DNA of 64,000 bases from Micromonospora coriariae (GTDB lineage: Bacteria; Actinomycetota; Actinomycetes; Mycobacteriales; Micromonosporaceae), in NCBI RefSeq assembly GCF_900091455.1, contig NZ_LT607412.1, forward strand, positions 3,038,001-3,102,000. Direction: 5' to 3'. A program made the position numbers and the translations under genes. A model generated the notes under the pieces. That model was given only the letters and a program-made list of their open reading frames with translations. It was not told the origin of the DNA and did no database searches. Positions 44,843 through 53,535 of this stretch are shown here, piece by piece. Position 1 is the stretch's first letter. Every line of letters begins with the position of its first letter.

Positions 44843-44848
44843 TACCCT
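44843..44848 (+). promoter_or_regulatory. carD -10 hexamer TACCCT
   Basis: TACCCT gives an ~20-25-nt leader with a Shine-Dalgarno. It lies directly after the compound repeat. Confidence 0.6.
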
Positions 44849-44875
44849 AGACACAGCGAAAGGGGTTTCGAACCT

Positions 44876-45361
44876 ATGGTTTTCAGTGTCGGCGAGACCG
44901 TTGTTTACCCCCACCACGGGGCCGCACTCATCGAGGCAATCGAGACTCGGGTCATCAAGGGCGAGCCTAAGCAGTACCTCGTCCTGAGGGTCGCGCAGGG
45001 TGACCTGACGGTCCGGGTGCCGGCCGAGAACGCCGAGATCGTGGGCGTGCGTGAGGTGGTCGGCGAAGAGGGCCTCGGCAAGGTCTTCGACGTTCTTCGG
45101 GCTCCGCACACCGAGGAGCCGACCAACTGGTCGCGGCGTTACAAGGCCAACCTGGAAAAGCTGGCCTCCGGCAACCCGCTGAAGGTCGCCGAGGTCGTGC
45201 GTGACCTGTGGCGTCGGGAGCGGGAGCGGGGCCTTTCCGCGGGTGAGAAGCGCATGCTCGCCAAGGCCCGTGACATTCTCGTCGGCGAGGTCGCGCTGGC
45301 GGAGAAGAGCACCAAGGACGAGGCGGAGACGCTGCTCGACAAGGTGCTCACCGAGGCCTAG
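44876..45361 (+). CDS. carD: CarD RNA polymerase-binding global regulator
   Basis: CarD binds RNA polymerase beta and stabilises the open promoter complex at rRNA and many other promoters. The 161 residues have the Tudor-like RNAP-binding domain ([20 protein letters not shown]) and a helical DNA-contact domain with the wedge Trp in [15 protein letters not shown] 44876 starts exactly at the conserved N-terminus. The next genes, ispD and ispF, follow in the usual actinobacterial order. Confidence 0.97.
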   Translation: MVFSVGETVVYPHHGAALIEAIETRVIKGEPKQYLVLRVAQGDLTVRVPAENAEIVGVREVVGEEGLGKVFDVLRAPHTEEPTNWSRRYKANLEKLASGNPLKVAEVVRDLWRRERERGLSAGEKRMLAKARDILVGEVALAEKSTKDEAETLLDKVLTEA

Positions 45362-45417
45362 TCCGCACAGCATCGTCGTACCCACTTCGTAGCGAAGAAA
45401 CCACCGAGGACCGCGAC

Positions 45418-46113
45418 GTGACCGCGCAGCTGAATCCGCGCGGTGACGTCGCGGTCCTCGTGCCTGCGGCGGGTGCCGGTGTACGGCTCGGCCCGGGCCG
45501 ACCCAAGGCGCTGCGCCTGCTCGCCGGGGAGCCGCTGCTGGTGCACGCCGTGCGCCGGTTGGCCGCCGCACCCTCTGTGCACACGATCGTGGTGGCCGCC
45601 CCGGCCGCCGAGGTGACGGCCGTCCGCGAGCTGCTCGCCCAGGTCGCCCCGGTGACCGTGGTGCCGGGCGGCGCGGAGCGGCAGGCGTCGGTGGCCGCCG
45701 CGCTGGCCGCGGTTCCCGCCGGTCCGGCGATCATCCTCGTGCACGACGCCGCCCGTGCGCTCACGCCGCCCGACCTGGTGGAGTCCGTCGCGGCGGCGGT
45801 CCGGGACGGGCGCGACGCGGTCATCCCGGTGCTGCCGGTCGTCGACACGATCAAGGAGGTCGGCGCCGGCGAGGTGGTGCTCGGCACCGTGGACCGATCC
45901 GCCCTGCGGGCGGTGCAGACGCCACAGGGCTTCCGCCGGTCCGTGCTCACCGCCGCGCACGCCGCGGCCGGCGACTCGCTCACCGACGACGCCGGGTTGG
46001 TCGAGAAGCAGGGCGTCACGGTGAGCTGTGTGCCCGGCTCGGAGTACGCGCTGAAGATCACCCGCCCGTTCGACCTCGCGCTGGCCGAGCACCTGCTCGC
46101 GACCGCCGGTTGA
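45418..46113 (+). CDS. ispD: 2-C-methyl-D-erythritol 4-phosphate cytidylyltransferase
   Basis: IspD couples CTP to MEP in the non-mevalonate isoprenoid pathway. The 231 residues contain the nucleotide-binding [18 protein letters not shown] (~14-31), [12 protein letters not shown] and VHDAARAL motifs and a C-terminal [11 protein letters not shown] 45418 has GAGGA 8 nt upstream. It precedes ispF in the same direction, 16 bp away. Confidence 0.96.
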   Translation: MTAQLNPRGDVAVLVPAAGAGVRLGPGRPKALRLLAGEPLLVHAVRRLAAAPSVHTIVVAAPAAEVTAVRELLAQVAPVTVVPGGAERQASVAAALAAVPAGPAIILVHDAARALTPPDLVESVAAAVRDGRDAVIPVLPVVDTIKEVGAGEVVLGTVDRSALRAVQTPQGFRRSVLTAAHAAAGDSLTDDAGLVEKQGVTVSCVPGSEYALKITRPFDLALAEHLLATAG

Positions 46114-46117
46114 CGCG

Positions 46118-46123
46118 TACCCT
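46118..46123 (+). promoter_or_regulatory. ispF -10 hexamer TACCCT (leaderless)
   Basis: TACCCT ends 6 nt before ATG 46130, just after the ispD stop. Confidence 0.6.
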
Positions 46124-46129
46124 CGGGTC

Positions 46130-46612
46130 ATGATCGTTCCCCGGGTGGCCGTCGGCACCGACGTGCACGCGTTCGAGCCCGGCCGGCCCTGCTGGGTGGC
46201 CGGCCTGCTCTGGCCCGACCAGGACGGCCTCGCCGGGCACTCGGACGCCGACGTGGCCGCGCACGCCGCCTGCAACGCGCTGCTCTCCGCCGCCGGTCTG
46301 GGTGATCTCGGATCCGCCTTCGGGGTGGGCGAGCCGGAGTGGGCGGGCGCGTCCGGGGTGGCCCTGCTGACCGAGACGGCACGCCGGGTACGGGCCGCCG
46401 GCCTGGAGATCGGCAACGTCTCCGTGCAGGTCGTCGGCAACCGGCCCAAGATCGGCCGGCGTCGCGCGGAGGCCCAGCAGGTTCTCTCCGCTGCCATCGG
46501 TGCCCCGGTCACCGTCTCCGCCGCCACCACCGACGGGCTCGGCTTCACCGGCCGCGAGGAAGGGCTCGCGGGCATCGCGGTGGCCCTGGTGTACGACGCG
46601 CCGGCCACCTAG
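46130..46612 (+). CDS. ispF: 2-C-methyl-D-erythritol 2,4-cyclodiphosphate synthase
   Basis: IspF cyclises CDP-ME-2P to MEcPP in the MEP pathway. The 160 residues show the zinc-binding GTDVHAF (Asp10, His12), the second metal residue in [11 protein letters not shown] (His37) and a conserved C-terminal [18 protein letters not shown] 46130 is 6 nt after TACCCT. The stop TAG is the first three bases of the -10 of the next gene. Confidence 0.96.
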   Translation: MIVPRVAVGTDVHAFEPGRPCWVAGLLWPDQDGLAGHSDADVAAHAACNALLSAAGLGDLGSAFGVGEPEWAGASGVALLTETARRVRAAGLEIGNVSVQVVGNRPKIGRRRAEAQQVLSAAIGAPVTVSAATTDGLGFTGREEGLAGIAVALVYDAPAT

Positions 46613-46615
46613 GCT
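46610..46615 (+). promoter_or_regulatory. -10 TAGGCT overlapping ispF stop
   Basis: TAGGCT reads through the ispF stop codon (46610-46612) and lies 7 nt before ATG 46623. The promoter and termination codon share bases. Confidence 0.6.
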
Positions 46616-46622
46616 CGCCGCG

Positions 46623-47651
46623 ATGTCCAGCGACCCCGCCTCCGACCGTTCCGCCGCCGACGGCTACCTCGAGCGCGCCCAACTCCTCGCCGAGCTCGGC
46701 CGCCACGACGAGGCGGCCGGGGAGCTGACCTATGGGCTCGCGCTGGCGCCCGATGACCGGGAAGCGCTCACCATGCTGGCCCGCGTACACCTGGCCGCCG
46801 GTCGGCCGGTCGATGCGCTCACCGCCGCCGACGCGGCCGTGGCCGCCGCACCGGAGGCACTCCCGCCGCTTGTCGTCCGGGGCATGGCGCTGGCCGACCT
46901 GGAGCACTACGCCGAGTCGGCCGCCACCGCCGACCAACTCCTCGCACTCGGCCCGGCGGACGCGTACGCCCAGCGCAGCGCGGCGGCCCTCCTGGCCGAT
47001 TCGCGCAACGGCCAGCCGGCGCTGAACGCGGCCTGGCGCGGGGTCGAGCTGGCCCCCGACGAACCGCAGGCGCACCTGGTGCTCGGCCTGGTCGCGGCCC
47101 GACTGGAGCTGTTCGACCTGGCCGAGCGGGCCTACCGCGAGGCGCTGCGGCTCGACCCGCGCCTCGCCGACGCCCGGCACGACGTGGGTGTCATCCGGCT
47201 GGAGCAGCGCCGCTGGTCGGAGGCGTTGGAACACCTCGCCGAGGCGGCCACCATCAGCCCGCGTCGGATGGACTCCGGGCGCACCATCGCGTACGGCCTG
47301 CATCGTCTGGTGCTCTACGGCGCGGGCTGGTCGCTGGTGGCCGCGGTGGTGGTGGCGTTCGCCGCCTCGGCGAACGACGGGTTCTCCCGCGTCCTGGCGG
47401 TGCTCGCCGCGCTCACCGGCGCCATCGTGGTCTGGCAGCTGGCGGCACGGTTGCCGGGGCTGACCCGGACCGTTCTGCCCGGCCTACTGCACTCGGACCG
47501 GGTCCTGGCCCTGGCGATCTACGCGGTGGCCGCCGCGCCGGTCCTGCTCCTGGTGTACGCGGTGGTCGGCTCGCCGTGGCCGCTGGTGCTGGCCATCGCC
47601 GCCACCGCGGTCGCCGAATTCGCCATCTTCACCCGCACCGCCATCCGCTGA
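46623..47651 (+). CDS. TPR-repeat membrane protein
   Basis: A 342-residue protein with about six TPR motifs in the first 210 residues (e.g. AGELTYGLALAPDDREALTML, ALNAAWRGVELAPDEPQAHL, AERAYREALRLDPRLADARH). Four hydrophobic helices follow (~233-251, 257-275, 292-310, 316-337). TPRs mediate protein contacts; the partner is unknown. ATG 46623 is 7 nt after TAGGCT. It is convergent with hmgA, 11 bp away. Confidence 0.8.
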   Translation: MSSDPASDRSAADGYLERAQLLAELGRHDEAAGELTYGLALAPDDREALTMLARVHLAAGRPVDALTAADAAVAAAPEALPPLVVRGMALADLEHYAESAATADQLLALGPADAYAQRSAAALLADSRNGQPALNAAWRGVELAPDEPQAHLVLGLVAARLELFDLAERAYREALRLDPRLADARHDVGVIRLEQRRWSEALEHLAEAATISPRRMDSGRTIAYGLHRLVLYGAGWSLVAAVVVAFAASANDGFSRVLAVLAALTGAIVVWQLAARLPGLTRTVLPGLLHSDRVLALAIYAVAAAPVLLLVYAVVGSPWPLVLAIAATAVAEFAIFTRTAIR

Positions 47652-47662
47652 CCCCGGGACCG

Positions 47663-48829
47663 CTAGACCCGACGCGCCCAGGTCCAGGCGTAGCCGTCGT
47701 CCTCGCAGGTGCGGGCCGCGTCGCAGAGGTCCAGCGGGCGGAAGGTGTCGACCATGACGGCCAGTTCGTCGAAGTAGTCCGCCCCGATGGAGCGCTCGGC
47801 GGCACCCGGCTGAGGGCCGTGGGTGAAGCCGGACGGGTGCAGTGAGATCGAGCCCTGCTCGATGCCGGAGCCGCGCCGGGCCTCGTAGTTGCCGCCGGTG
47901 TAGAAGAGCATTTCGTCGGAGTCGACGTTGTGGTGGTTGTACGGCACCGGGATCGACTCCGGGTGGTAGTCGACCTTGCGGGGCACGAACGAGCAGATGA
48001 CGAAGTTGGGGCCCTGGAAGGTCTGGTGCACCGGCGGGGGCTGGTGGATCCGGCCGGTGATCGGCTCGAAGTCGTGGATCGAGAACGCCCACGGGTAGAG
48101 GTGCCCGTCCCAGCCGACCACGTCGAACGGGTGGTGGGCGTAGACGTAGCGGGTCCAGCCACGCCTGTGGCGGACCAGCACCTCCGCCTCCTCGCCGTCG
48201 ACGAGCAGCGGGGCGTCCGGGCCGCGGACGTCGCGCTCGCAGTAGGGCGAGTGCTCCAGGAACTGGCCGCGTACCGACAGGTAGCGCTTGGGCGGGCCGA
48301 TGTGCCCGGCCGCCTCGATGGTGAGCAGACGGACGGGTTCCGCACCGGTCGGCACCAGCCGGTGGATGGTCGAGGTGGGGATGATGACGTAATCGCCGGC
48401 CACGGCCTCCAGCACGCCGAACGGGGACTCGACCCGCAGCGTCCCGGACTCGACGTAGAGGCAGTGGTCGCCGGTGGCGTCGCGGAACAGCGGCGAGGGG
48501 CTGTCGGCGAGCACGTACCCGATCCGCACGTCGTCGTTGGCGAGCAGGTACTGCCGGCCGAGGACCGGGTCGGCACCGCCGGCGTCGAGCTTGTGGGTTT
48601 GCAGGTGGCGAGGCTTGAGCGGCAGGTTCGGCGTCCGGGTGAACCCCGGCGGGGTGAACTCGTCGGCGGCCAGGATCGCGGTGGGCGCGTGCCGGTGGTA
48701 GAGCAGGGACGAGTCGGAGGAGAAGCCCTCCTGGCCCATCAGCTCCTCGGCGTAGAGGCTGCCGTCGGGCTGACGGAACTGGGTGTGGCGCTTGCGCGGC
48801 ACCTCGCCGACGCTGCGGTAGTACGGCAT
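47663..48829 (-). CDS. hmgA: homogentisate 1,2-dioxygenase
   Basis: HmgA is the iron enzyme that opens homogentisate to maleylacetoacetate in tyrosine/phenylalanine catabolism. The 388 residues show a cupin fold, with PYNHHNVDSDEMLFY carrying metal-binding His/Glu residues and SLHPSGFTHGPQPG the third His region. ATG 48829 has GGGAGG 4 nt upstream. It is divergent from the 48924 gene, with a 19-bp palindrome between them. Confidence 0.95.
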   Translation of the reverse strand: MPYYRSVGEVPRKRHTQFRQPDGSLYAEELMGQEGFSSDSSLLYHRHAPTAILAADEFTPPGFTRTPNLPLKPRHLQTHKLDAGGADPVLGRQYLLANDDVRIGYVLADSPSPLFRDATGDHCLYVESGTLRVESPFGVLEAVAGDYVIIPTSTIHRLVPTGAEPVRLLTIEAAGHIGPPKRYLSVRGQFLEHSPYCERDVRGPDAPLLVDGEEAEVLVRHRRGWTRYVYAHHPFDVVGWDGHLYPWAFSIHDFEPITGRIHQPPPVHQTFQGPNFVICSFVPRKVDYHPESIPVPYNHHNVDSDEMLFYTGGNYEARRGSGIEQGSISLHPSGFTHGPQPGAAERSIGADYFDELAVMVDTFRPLDLCDAARTCEDDGYAWTWARRV

Positions 48830-48864
48830 CTCGCCTCCCGATATGTCCCGTTCACCGGCCGGTG

Positions 48865-48883
48865 GCGTCCGATAATCGGACGC
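48865..48883. promoter_or_regulatory. perfect 19-bp palindrome between hmgA and 48924
   Basis: GCGTCCGATAATCGGACGC: 9-bp arms around a central A. It lies 36 bp from the hmgA start and 41 bp from the divergent start, so a homodimeric regulator could control both. Confidence 0.75.
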
Positions 48884-48923
48884 TGTTGTCCGTTCCTCGT
48901 AGCGTCCCGTACATTCTTGTTCC

Positions 48924-49793
48924 GTGTCAACGCAGGTGCCCGCACTCCTCGACGGCCTGGTGGATGACGCCGCCGTCTTCCCTCCGGGCAGCGCCACGCT
49001 GCCCGACGCCCTGGTCGCCCACCGTCGGCACCGCGCCGCCTGGTACGCCGGCCTGGTCGGCCCGCTGCTGGTCCCGGCCTCGACCGTCGCCGCAGGCGAG
49101 CTGAGTGGTCTCGTCGACCCCGCCGAGGGCCTGGTCATCGGCGTGATCGGTGACACCGGGATCGGGAACCTGCCCTTCGCGCTGTCGTTCCTGGCGCCGG
49201 ACGGCGTCACCGCACGACAGGTCGAGGTGGCGGTCGCCCGGCGGGGCGAGGACCCGTTGCCCGGCATCGCCGACCTGCTGCGGGTGGCCGATTCCCTGCC
49301 CGACGTCGAGGCCGTCTACGCCGAGCTGCCGCTGACCTTCGGGCTGATGGGCGCGCTGGACGCGCTCGCCGCCGCCCGCGCCGACGGGGTGCCGGTCGCG
49401 GCCAAGTTCCGCACCGGTGGGCTCGCCGCCGAGCTCTTTCCCACGCCGGCCGAGCTGGCCGCGGTGATCTGCGCCTGCCGGGACCGGGACCTGCCGTTCA
49501 AACTGACCGCGGGGCTGCACCAGGCGGTGCGGCACCTCGACCCGGAAACCGGGTTCACCCACCACGGCTACGCCAACGTGCTGGCCGCGACGTTGGCGGC
49601 CGCCGAGGGCGACGGCGTAGGCCCCGTCGCCGAGCTGCTCACCGTCGCCGACCCGCGCCCGCTGCTGGAGCGCACGACCGGCCGGCAGGACGCGCACCGC
49701 CCGCTCTGGGTCGGCTTCGGCTCGTGCAGCATCCTGGAACCACTTACCGATCTGATCCGGCTGGGGCTGGTGAACGGGGGCTACGACGCATGA
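48924..49793 (+). CDS. conserved protein of homogentisate locus, unknown function
   Basis: A 289-residue soluble protein. Alternating beta and alpha segments (GLVIGVIGDTGIGN, VPVAAKFRTGGLAAELFPT, PFKLTAGLHQAVRHLDP, GYANVLAATLAAA) suggest a barrel-like fold, but I recognise no domain. It is coupled to fah (ATGA overlap), so it may act on a tyrosine-breakdown intermediate or its regulation. GTG 48924 is 8 nt after TACATT. Confidence 0.7.
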   Translation: MSTQVPALLDGLVDDAAVFPPGSATLPDALVAHRRHRAAWYAGLVGPLLVPASTVAAGELSGLVDPAEGLVIGVIGDTGIGNLPFALSFLAPDGVTARQVEVAVARRGEDPLPGIADLLRVADSLPDVEAVYAELPLTFGLMGALDALAAARADGVPVAAKFRTGGLAAELFPTPAELAAVICACRDRDLPFKLTAGLHQAVRHLDPETGFTHHGYANVLAATLAAAEGDGVGPVAELLTVADPRPLLERTTGRQDAHRPLWVGFGSCSILEPLTDLIRLGLVNGGYDA

Positions 49794-50986
49794 CCTGGGT
49801 GACCGGTGTCGACGGTTCGCCGTACGGGGTGACGAACCTGCCGTACGGGGTGTTTCGGTCCGGCGGGGGTCAGCCGCGGATCGGCGTGCGGATCGGTTCG
49901 TGGGTGCTCGACCTGGCGGCGGCGGAGGCCGCTGAGCTGGTGCTGGCCGCCGGGACGCTGTGCCGGCCCACCCTCAACGACTTCATGGCCCTGGGCCGCC
50001 CGCAGTGGACGACGGTGCGGCAGCGGATCACCGAACTGCTGACCGACCCGGCACACCGGGCCGCTGTGGAACCGCTCCTGGTGCCGCTGGACGAGGTGGA
50101 GCTGCTGCTGCCGGTCGACGTGGCCGACTACGTCGACTTCTACTCGTCCGAGCACCACGCGTCGAACGTCGGGCAGATCTTCCGTCCGGGCCAGCCGCCG
50201 TTGCTGCCCAACTGGAAGCACCTGCCGATCGGCTACCACGGGCGGTCCGGCACGGTGGTGGTGTCCGGGACGCCGGTGATCCGCCCGACCGGCCAGCGCG
50301 CCTCCGCCGAGGGCCCGGTCACCGGCCCGTCCGTACGCCTCGACATCGAGGCCGAGGTCGGCTTCGTGGTCGGCGTGCCCAGCCCGCTGGGCGCCCGGGT
50401 GTCCGTCGACGACTTCGCCGACCACGTCTTCGGCGTGGTGCTGGTCAACGACTGGTCGGCGCGGGACATCCAGGCCTGGGAGTACCAGCCGCTCGGGCCG
50501 TTCCTGGGCAAGTCCTTCGCCACCTCGATCTCGGCCTGGGTGACGCCACTCGACGCGCTCGCCGACGCCTTCGTGCCGGCGCCGGATCAGGACCCGCCGG
50601 TCGTCGACTACCTGCGGGACGTGCCACACCTGGGGCTGGACCTCCGGCTGGCCGTCGAGTGGAACGGCGAGCGGGTCAGCGAGCCACCGTTCGCCACCAT
50701 GTACTGGACGCCGGCCCAGCAGTTGGCGCACCTCACCGTCAACGGCGCGTCCCTGCGCACCGGCGACCTGTACGCCTCGGGCACCGTCTCCGGCCCGGAC
50801 CGTGGGCAGGTCGGCTCGTTCCTGGAGCTGACCTGGGGCGGGGCCGAGCCGGTGAAGCTCGGCGACGAGAGCCGCACCTTCCTCGCCGACGGCGACACGG
50901 TGACCATCACCGCCACCGCTCCGGGCCCGGACGGCACCACCGTCGCCCTCGGCGAGGTCACCGGGACGGTCCGTCCGGCCCGCTGA
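49790..50986 (+). CDS. fahA: fumarylacetoacetase
   Basis: Fah hydrolyses fumarylacetoacetate to fumarate and acetoacetate, the last step of the pathway. The 398 residues contain the N-terminal domain, the metal/substrate motifs DFYSSEHHASNVG and the FAH core VNDWSARDIQAWEYQPLGPF. ATG 49790 overlaps the upstream stop. Maleylacetoacetate isomerase is not in the window and must be elsewhere or replaced. Confidence 0.95.
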   Translation: MTWVTGVDGSPYGVTNLPYGVFRSGGGQPRIGVRIGSWVLDLAAAEAAELVLAAGTLCRPTLNDFMALGRPQWTTVRQRITELLTDPAHRAAVEPLLVPLDEVELLLPVDVADYVDFYSSEHHASNVGQIFRPGQPPLLPNWKHLPIGYHGRSGTVVVSGTPVIRPTGQRASAEGPVTGPSVRLDIEAEVGFVVGVPSPLGARVSVDDFADHVFGVVLVNDWSARDIQAWEYQPLGPFLGKSFATSISAWVTPLDALADAFVPAPDQDPPVVDYLRDVPHLGLDLRLAVEWNGERVSEPPFATMYWTPAQQLAHLTVNGASLRTGDLYASGTVSGPDRGQVGSFLELTWGGAEPVKLGDESRTFLADGDTVTITATAPGPDGTTVALGEVTGTVRPAR

Positions 50987-51081
50987 TCCGCGCCTTCCGC
51001 ACAGGGCGACCGGACCGGGCCGGGCGGTCGTGTTGGGCCCGCTGTGGGCCCGTCCGGCGGACCGTCTCGTCGATGGGACTT

Positions 51082-51106
51082 GTGATCGCACCGGCTGTGC
51101 GATCAC
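51082..51106. promoter_or_regulatory. perfect 10-bp inverted repeat upstream of DUF397 gene
   Basis: GTGATCGCAC-CGGCT-GTGCGATCAC lies in the fah-DUF397 gap. It could be an operator for an XRE/DUF397-type system or a terminator without T tract. Confidence 0.6.
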
Positions 51107-51221
51107 CGATCCGGGTTACCCCGTTGATCGTCGCGGATTCCATCGCCCCGCCGTCCGGTACGGGCCGGGCCGCGCCCGGCTGCCAGCGGTGGGGCACCCC
51201 ATCGCACACGGAGGTAGGACG

Positions 51222-51431
51222 ATGCACGATTTCGCGGGCGCGGTTTGGCGTACCAGCAGCCGCTCCAACGACCAGGGGCTCTGCGTGGAGGTGGCGGACA
51301 ACCTGGTCGACGTCGTCGGTCTGGTAGCGGTCCGCGACTCCAAGGACCAGGCCGGTCCCACACTCGCCGTCAGCCCGCCGGGATGGACGGCGTTCATCGG
51401 CGCGATCCGGGCCGGTCGCTTCGATCACTGA
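51222..51431 (+). CDS. DUF397 protein
   Basis: A 69-residue protein with the DUF397 pattern WRTSSRSNDQGLCVEVA, VAVRDSKD and WTAFIGAIRAGRF. Such proteins are usually encoded beside an XRE-type regulator and are thought to antagonise it. No XRE gene is adjacent here. ATG 51222 has GGAGG 7 nt upstream; longer frames are shadows. Confidence 0.85.
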   Translation: MHDFAGAVWRTSSRSNDQGLCVEVADNLVDVVGLVAVRDSKDQAGPTLAVSPPGWTAFIGAIRAGRFDH

Positions 51432-51484
51432 CCGTCGAGCCGGTCGCTGACCAGTGCCGAGTGGCCGGGCGAAACGGACAACGA

Positions 51485-51519
51485 GGCCTCCGGGCGGTGG
51501 AAATTCCGTCCCGGAGGCC
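51485..51519 (+). terminator. hairpin terminator after DUF397
   Basis: Arms GGCCTCCGGG (51485-51494) and CCCGGAGGCC (51510-51519) enclose a loop that itself contains GGAA-A-TTCC. The gap 51432-51566 holds nothing else. Confidence 0.7.
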
Positions 51520-51566
51520 CCGTCCGGCCCTCACCCCGCGTACCGTCGAGGACACGGGAGGGTGGC

Positions 51567-52049
51567 ATGTCGACGGTGGCGGTTACCGGGTTCATCGAGG
51601 CGCACGCCGTCGACGTCTGGCGTCTACTGACCGACCTCCCCGGCCGCGCGGCCCGGTTGAGCGCCGCCGGCCCGGTCGAGTTGCTCACCCCGGGTCCGTT
51701 CGGGCCGGGCACCGCGTGGCGTGAGGCGCGCACCCAACCCGGCGGCGGCACCGTGACCGAGGAGTTCCTGGTGGTGGAGGCACGCGCGCCACACCTGCTG
51801 GTGCTCTGTTCCTCCGGTGCCGGAGTGGACTACCGGATCACCTGGAACCTGCGGTCGGTCCGGCGTCGGCGTCGTGGCTGCACGGCGGTCACAGTCACCC
51901 AGGAGGCGGTGCCGAACGGCCCGTACGGCCGGGTGGTGGCGCTGCTGCTCGGCGGGCTCGCCGCACGGGCGGTCGAGGTGGCGCTCCGGCGTGATCTCGC
52001 CGACCTGGCCCTCGCGGCCGGCGCCACCGGCTCCGTCGAAGCAGCCTGA
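51567..52049 (+). CDS. SRPBCC/START-like ligand-binding protein
   Basis: A 160-residue protein with the SRPBCC (polyketide cyclase/START-like) layout: starts VAVTGFIEAHAVDVWRLLTDLP, beta strands through FLVVEARAPHLLVLCSS, and a long C-terminal helix. The ligand is unknown. ATG 51567 has GGGAGGG 5 nt upstream. Confidence 0.75.
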   Translation: MSTVAVTGFIEAHAVDVWRLLTDLPGRAARLSAAGPVELLTPGPFGPGTAWREARTQPGGGTVTEEFLVVEARAPHLLVLCSSGAGVDYRITWNLRSVRRRRRGCTAVTVTQEAVPNGPYGRVVALLLGGLAARAVEVALRRDLADLALAAGATGSVEAA

Positions 52050-52150
52050 CCTTCACCCGTCCGGCTCCACCACCGACGTCCCGCCGGGCGGCGCGACCTG
52101 ACCGGGATCTGACGGGTTCCGCTGGGTAGGGTGCCGGGCGGAGGTGCGGC

Positions 52151-53407
52151 ATGGGGTTCCCGAAGGGTCGACGACGGCTCGTGACGGCGGTCGTGGCGCT
52201 GCTCGCCACCGCGGCGGTCGCCGTCATCGTCCACCGGGTGCTCGCGCCGGCCGAGGTGAGCACTGTGGCACGGGCGACGTACCCGGCCGCGGCTCAACCG
52301 GCCGTCGGCGTGGTCGGCCGGCTGCCGGTCGCCCCGTTGATCGTGGACGCGCGGCTGCGGGTGTACGCCGCGCACCGCCAGGTCTATGCCGACCGGCCGG
52401 TGGACGGGCGGCACCGGACCAGCCCGTACTGGTCGTACCGGCGCTGGCCGGCCGAACTGACAGGAGTGGTGGCCAGCGGCAGGACCGTGGTCAGCCGGTG
52501 GTCCGACGGGCGTCTGGTCGCGCTCGACGCGTCGACCGGGCGGGTGCGCTGGCGAGCCGACGGCCCGGTGCCCGTCCGGGGTGGGCCGGTGGTCCGGCGT
52601 ACCGGGGCGGCCACGGTCTGGGATCCGCGCGGCCTCTACCTCGCCGACCTCACCGACGGCCGGACGGTGCTGGTGGTCACCGGAGACACCCAGGCACGCG
52701 GGGTGGAGCTGGCTGGCGGCCGGGAGCTGTGGCGGCTCGACCTGCCGGGTGGCTGCCGCAGCGACGTCGGCACCACCTCCTCCGGCCAGCTGATCGGCGT
52801 GGACAGCTGCGCCGGGCCGGCCACTGTCGAGTTCCGGGACGCGGCGACCGGCGTGGTGCGCGAGCGCTGGCGGCCGCCCAACGGCCCGGACGGGCTGGTG
52901 GCGACCCCGCTCGGTTGCCGTACCGGCCGGTCGGACTGCCCGGGGCTGCGGACCGCCGGACCGGGTGACGCGGGTGGCCGGGGTTGGCTGCTGGGTGCCG
53001 GCGAGCCGACCGCCGCCCCCGCGCTGGACTCTTCCGGCACCATCCTGGCCGGCGAGCAGGCGATCACCGTGCTCGACGGTGTGGCAGTTGGTCGGTCGGC
53101 CCGCTCCCGGGCGGAGCTGTGGCGGGTCGACGGGCTGGGACCGGCTCGGGTGCTCGCCGTCCAACCCGGCCGGGTGCACCTGCTGACCGACGCGAACGAC
53201 CTGGTGACGCTCGATCCGGTGACCGGTCGGCAGCTCTCTCGCTTCTCGCTCAACGTCGGCAGGGACGGGACCGGCTGGGCGCCCGGGGCGGTGGCGGCGG
53301 CGGACGGCTACCTCGCTGTGGAACGGCTCCGCGAGCCGGTCGACCCGGCCGGGGACGACCAGCGGTACTACCTGACCGCCGAGGCGGTGATCCTGGCCGC
53401 CACCTGA
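52151..53407 (+). CDS. secreted/anchored PQQ-like beta-propeller protein
   Basis: A 418-residue protein. An N-terminal helix (~10-29) is followed by repeated beta-propeller blades of PQQ-like type, e.g. DGRLVALDASTGRVRWRADGP, GVELAGGRELWRLDLP and DLVTLDPVTGRQLSRF. Such proteins often scaffold or sense outside the membrane. Cys pairs (GCRSD, SCAGP, CRTG, CPGL) suggest disulfides. ATG 52151 has GGAGG about 7 nt upstream, with TAGGGT (52127-52132) as a candidate -10. A second propeller gene is at 58307. Confidence 0.75.
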   Translation: MGFPKGRRRLVTAVVALLATAAVAVIVHRVLAPAEVSTVARATYPAAAQPAVGVVGRLPVAPLIVDARLRVYAAHRQVYADRPVDGRHRTSPYWSYRRWPAELTGVVASGRTVVSRWSDGRLVALDASTGRVRWRADGPVPVRGGPVVRRTGAATVWDPRGLYLADLTDGRTVLVVTGDTQARGVELAGGRELWRLDLPGGCRSDVGTTSSGQLIGVDSCAGPATVEFRDAATGVVRERWRPPNGPDGLVATPLGCRTGRSDCPGLRTAGPGDAGGRGWLLGAGEPTAAPALDSSGTILAGEQAITVLDGVAVGRSARSRAELWRVDGLGPARVLAVQPGRVHLLTDANDLVTLDPVTGRQLSRFSLNVGRDGTGWAPGAVAAADGYLAVERLREPVDPAGDDQRYYLTAEAVILAAT

Positions 53408-53535
53408 TCGGGTCGCATCAGCCGCCCATACTCCGAACCGTGGGCCTGCTGCTGATCGGTTGGCTGGTGGCCCGCCGCCGGCGACCGGAGTGAGCCGGTC
53501 GACCAGCGGCGTCCTCAGTCCCGGACCGGCACGGG

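Larger units (their letters stand above)
44548..44875. other. intergenic region upstream of carD
   Basis: About 328 bases without a gene. The left two thirds are lower in GC than the neighbours. The right part holds the compound repeat (44803-44840), -10 TACCCT (44843-44848) and AAAGGGG before carD. An octamer TTCGAACC occurs twice (44733 and 44867 areas), without tRNA structure. Confidence 0.6.

Noticed and set aside
44733..44875. tRNA gene suggested by TTCGAACC T-arm-like octamers
   Set aside because: No acceptor, D or anticodon stem can be drawn around either copy, and one is the carD leader.
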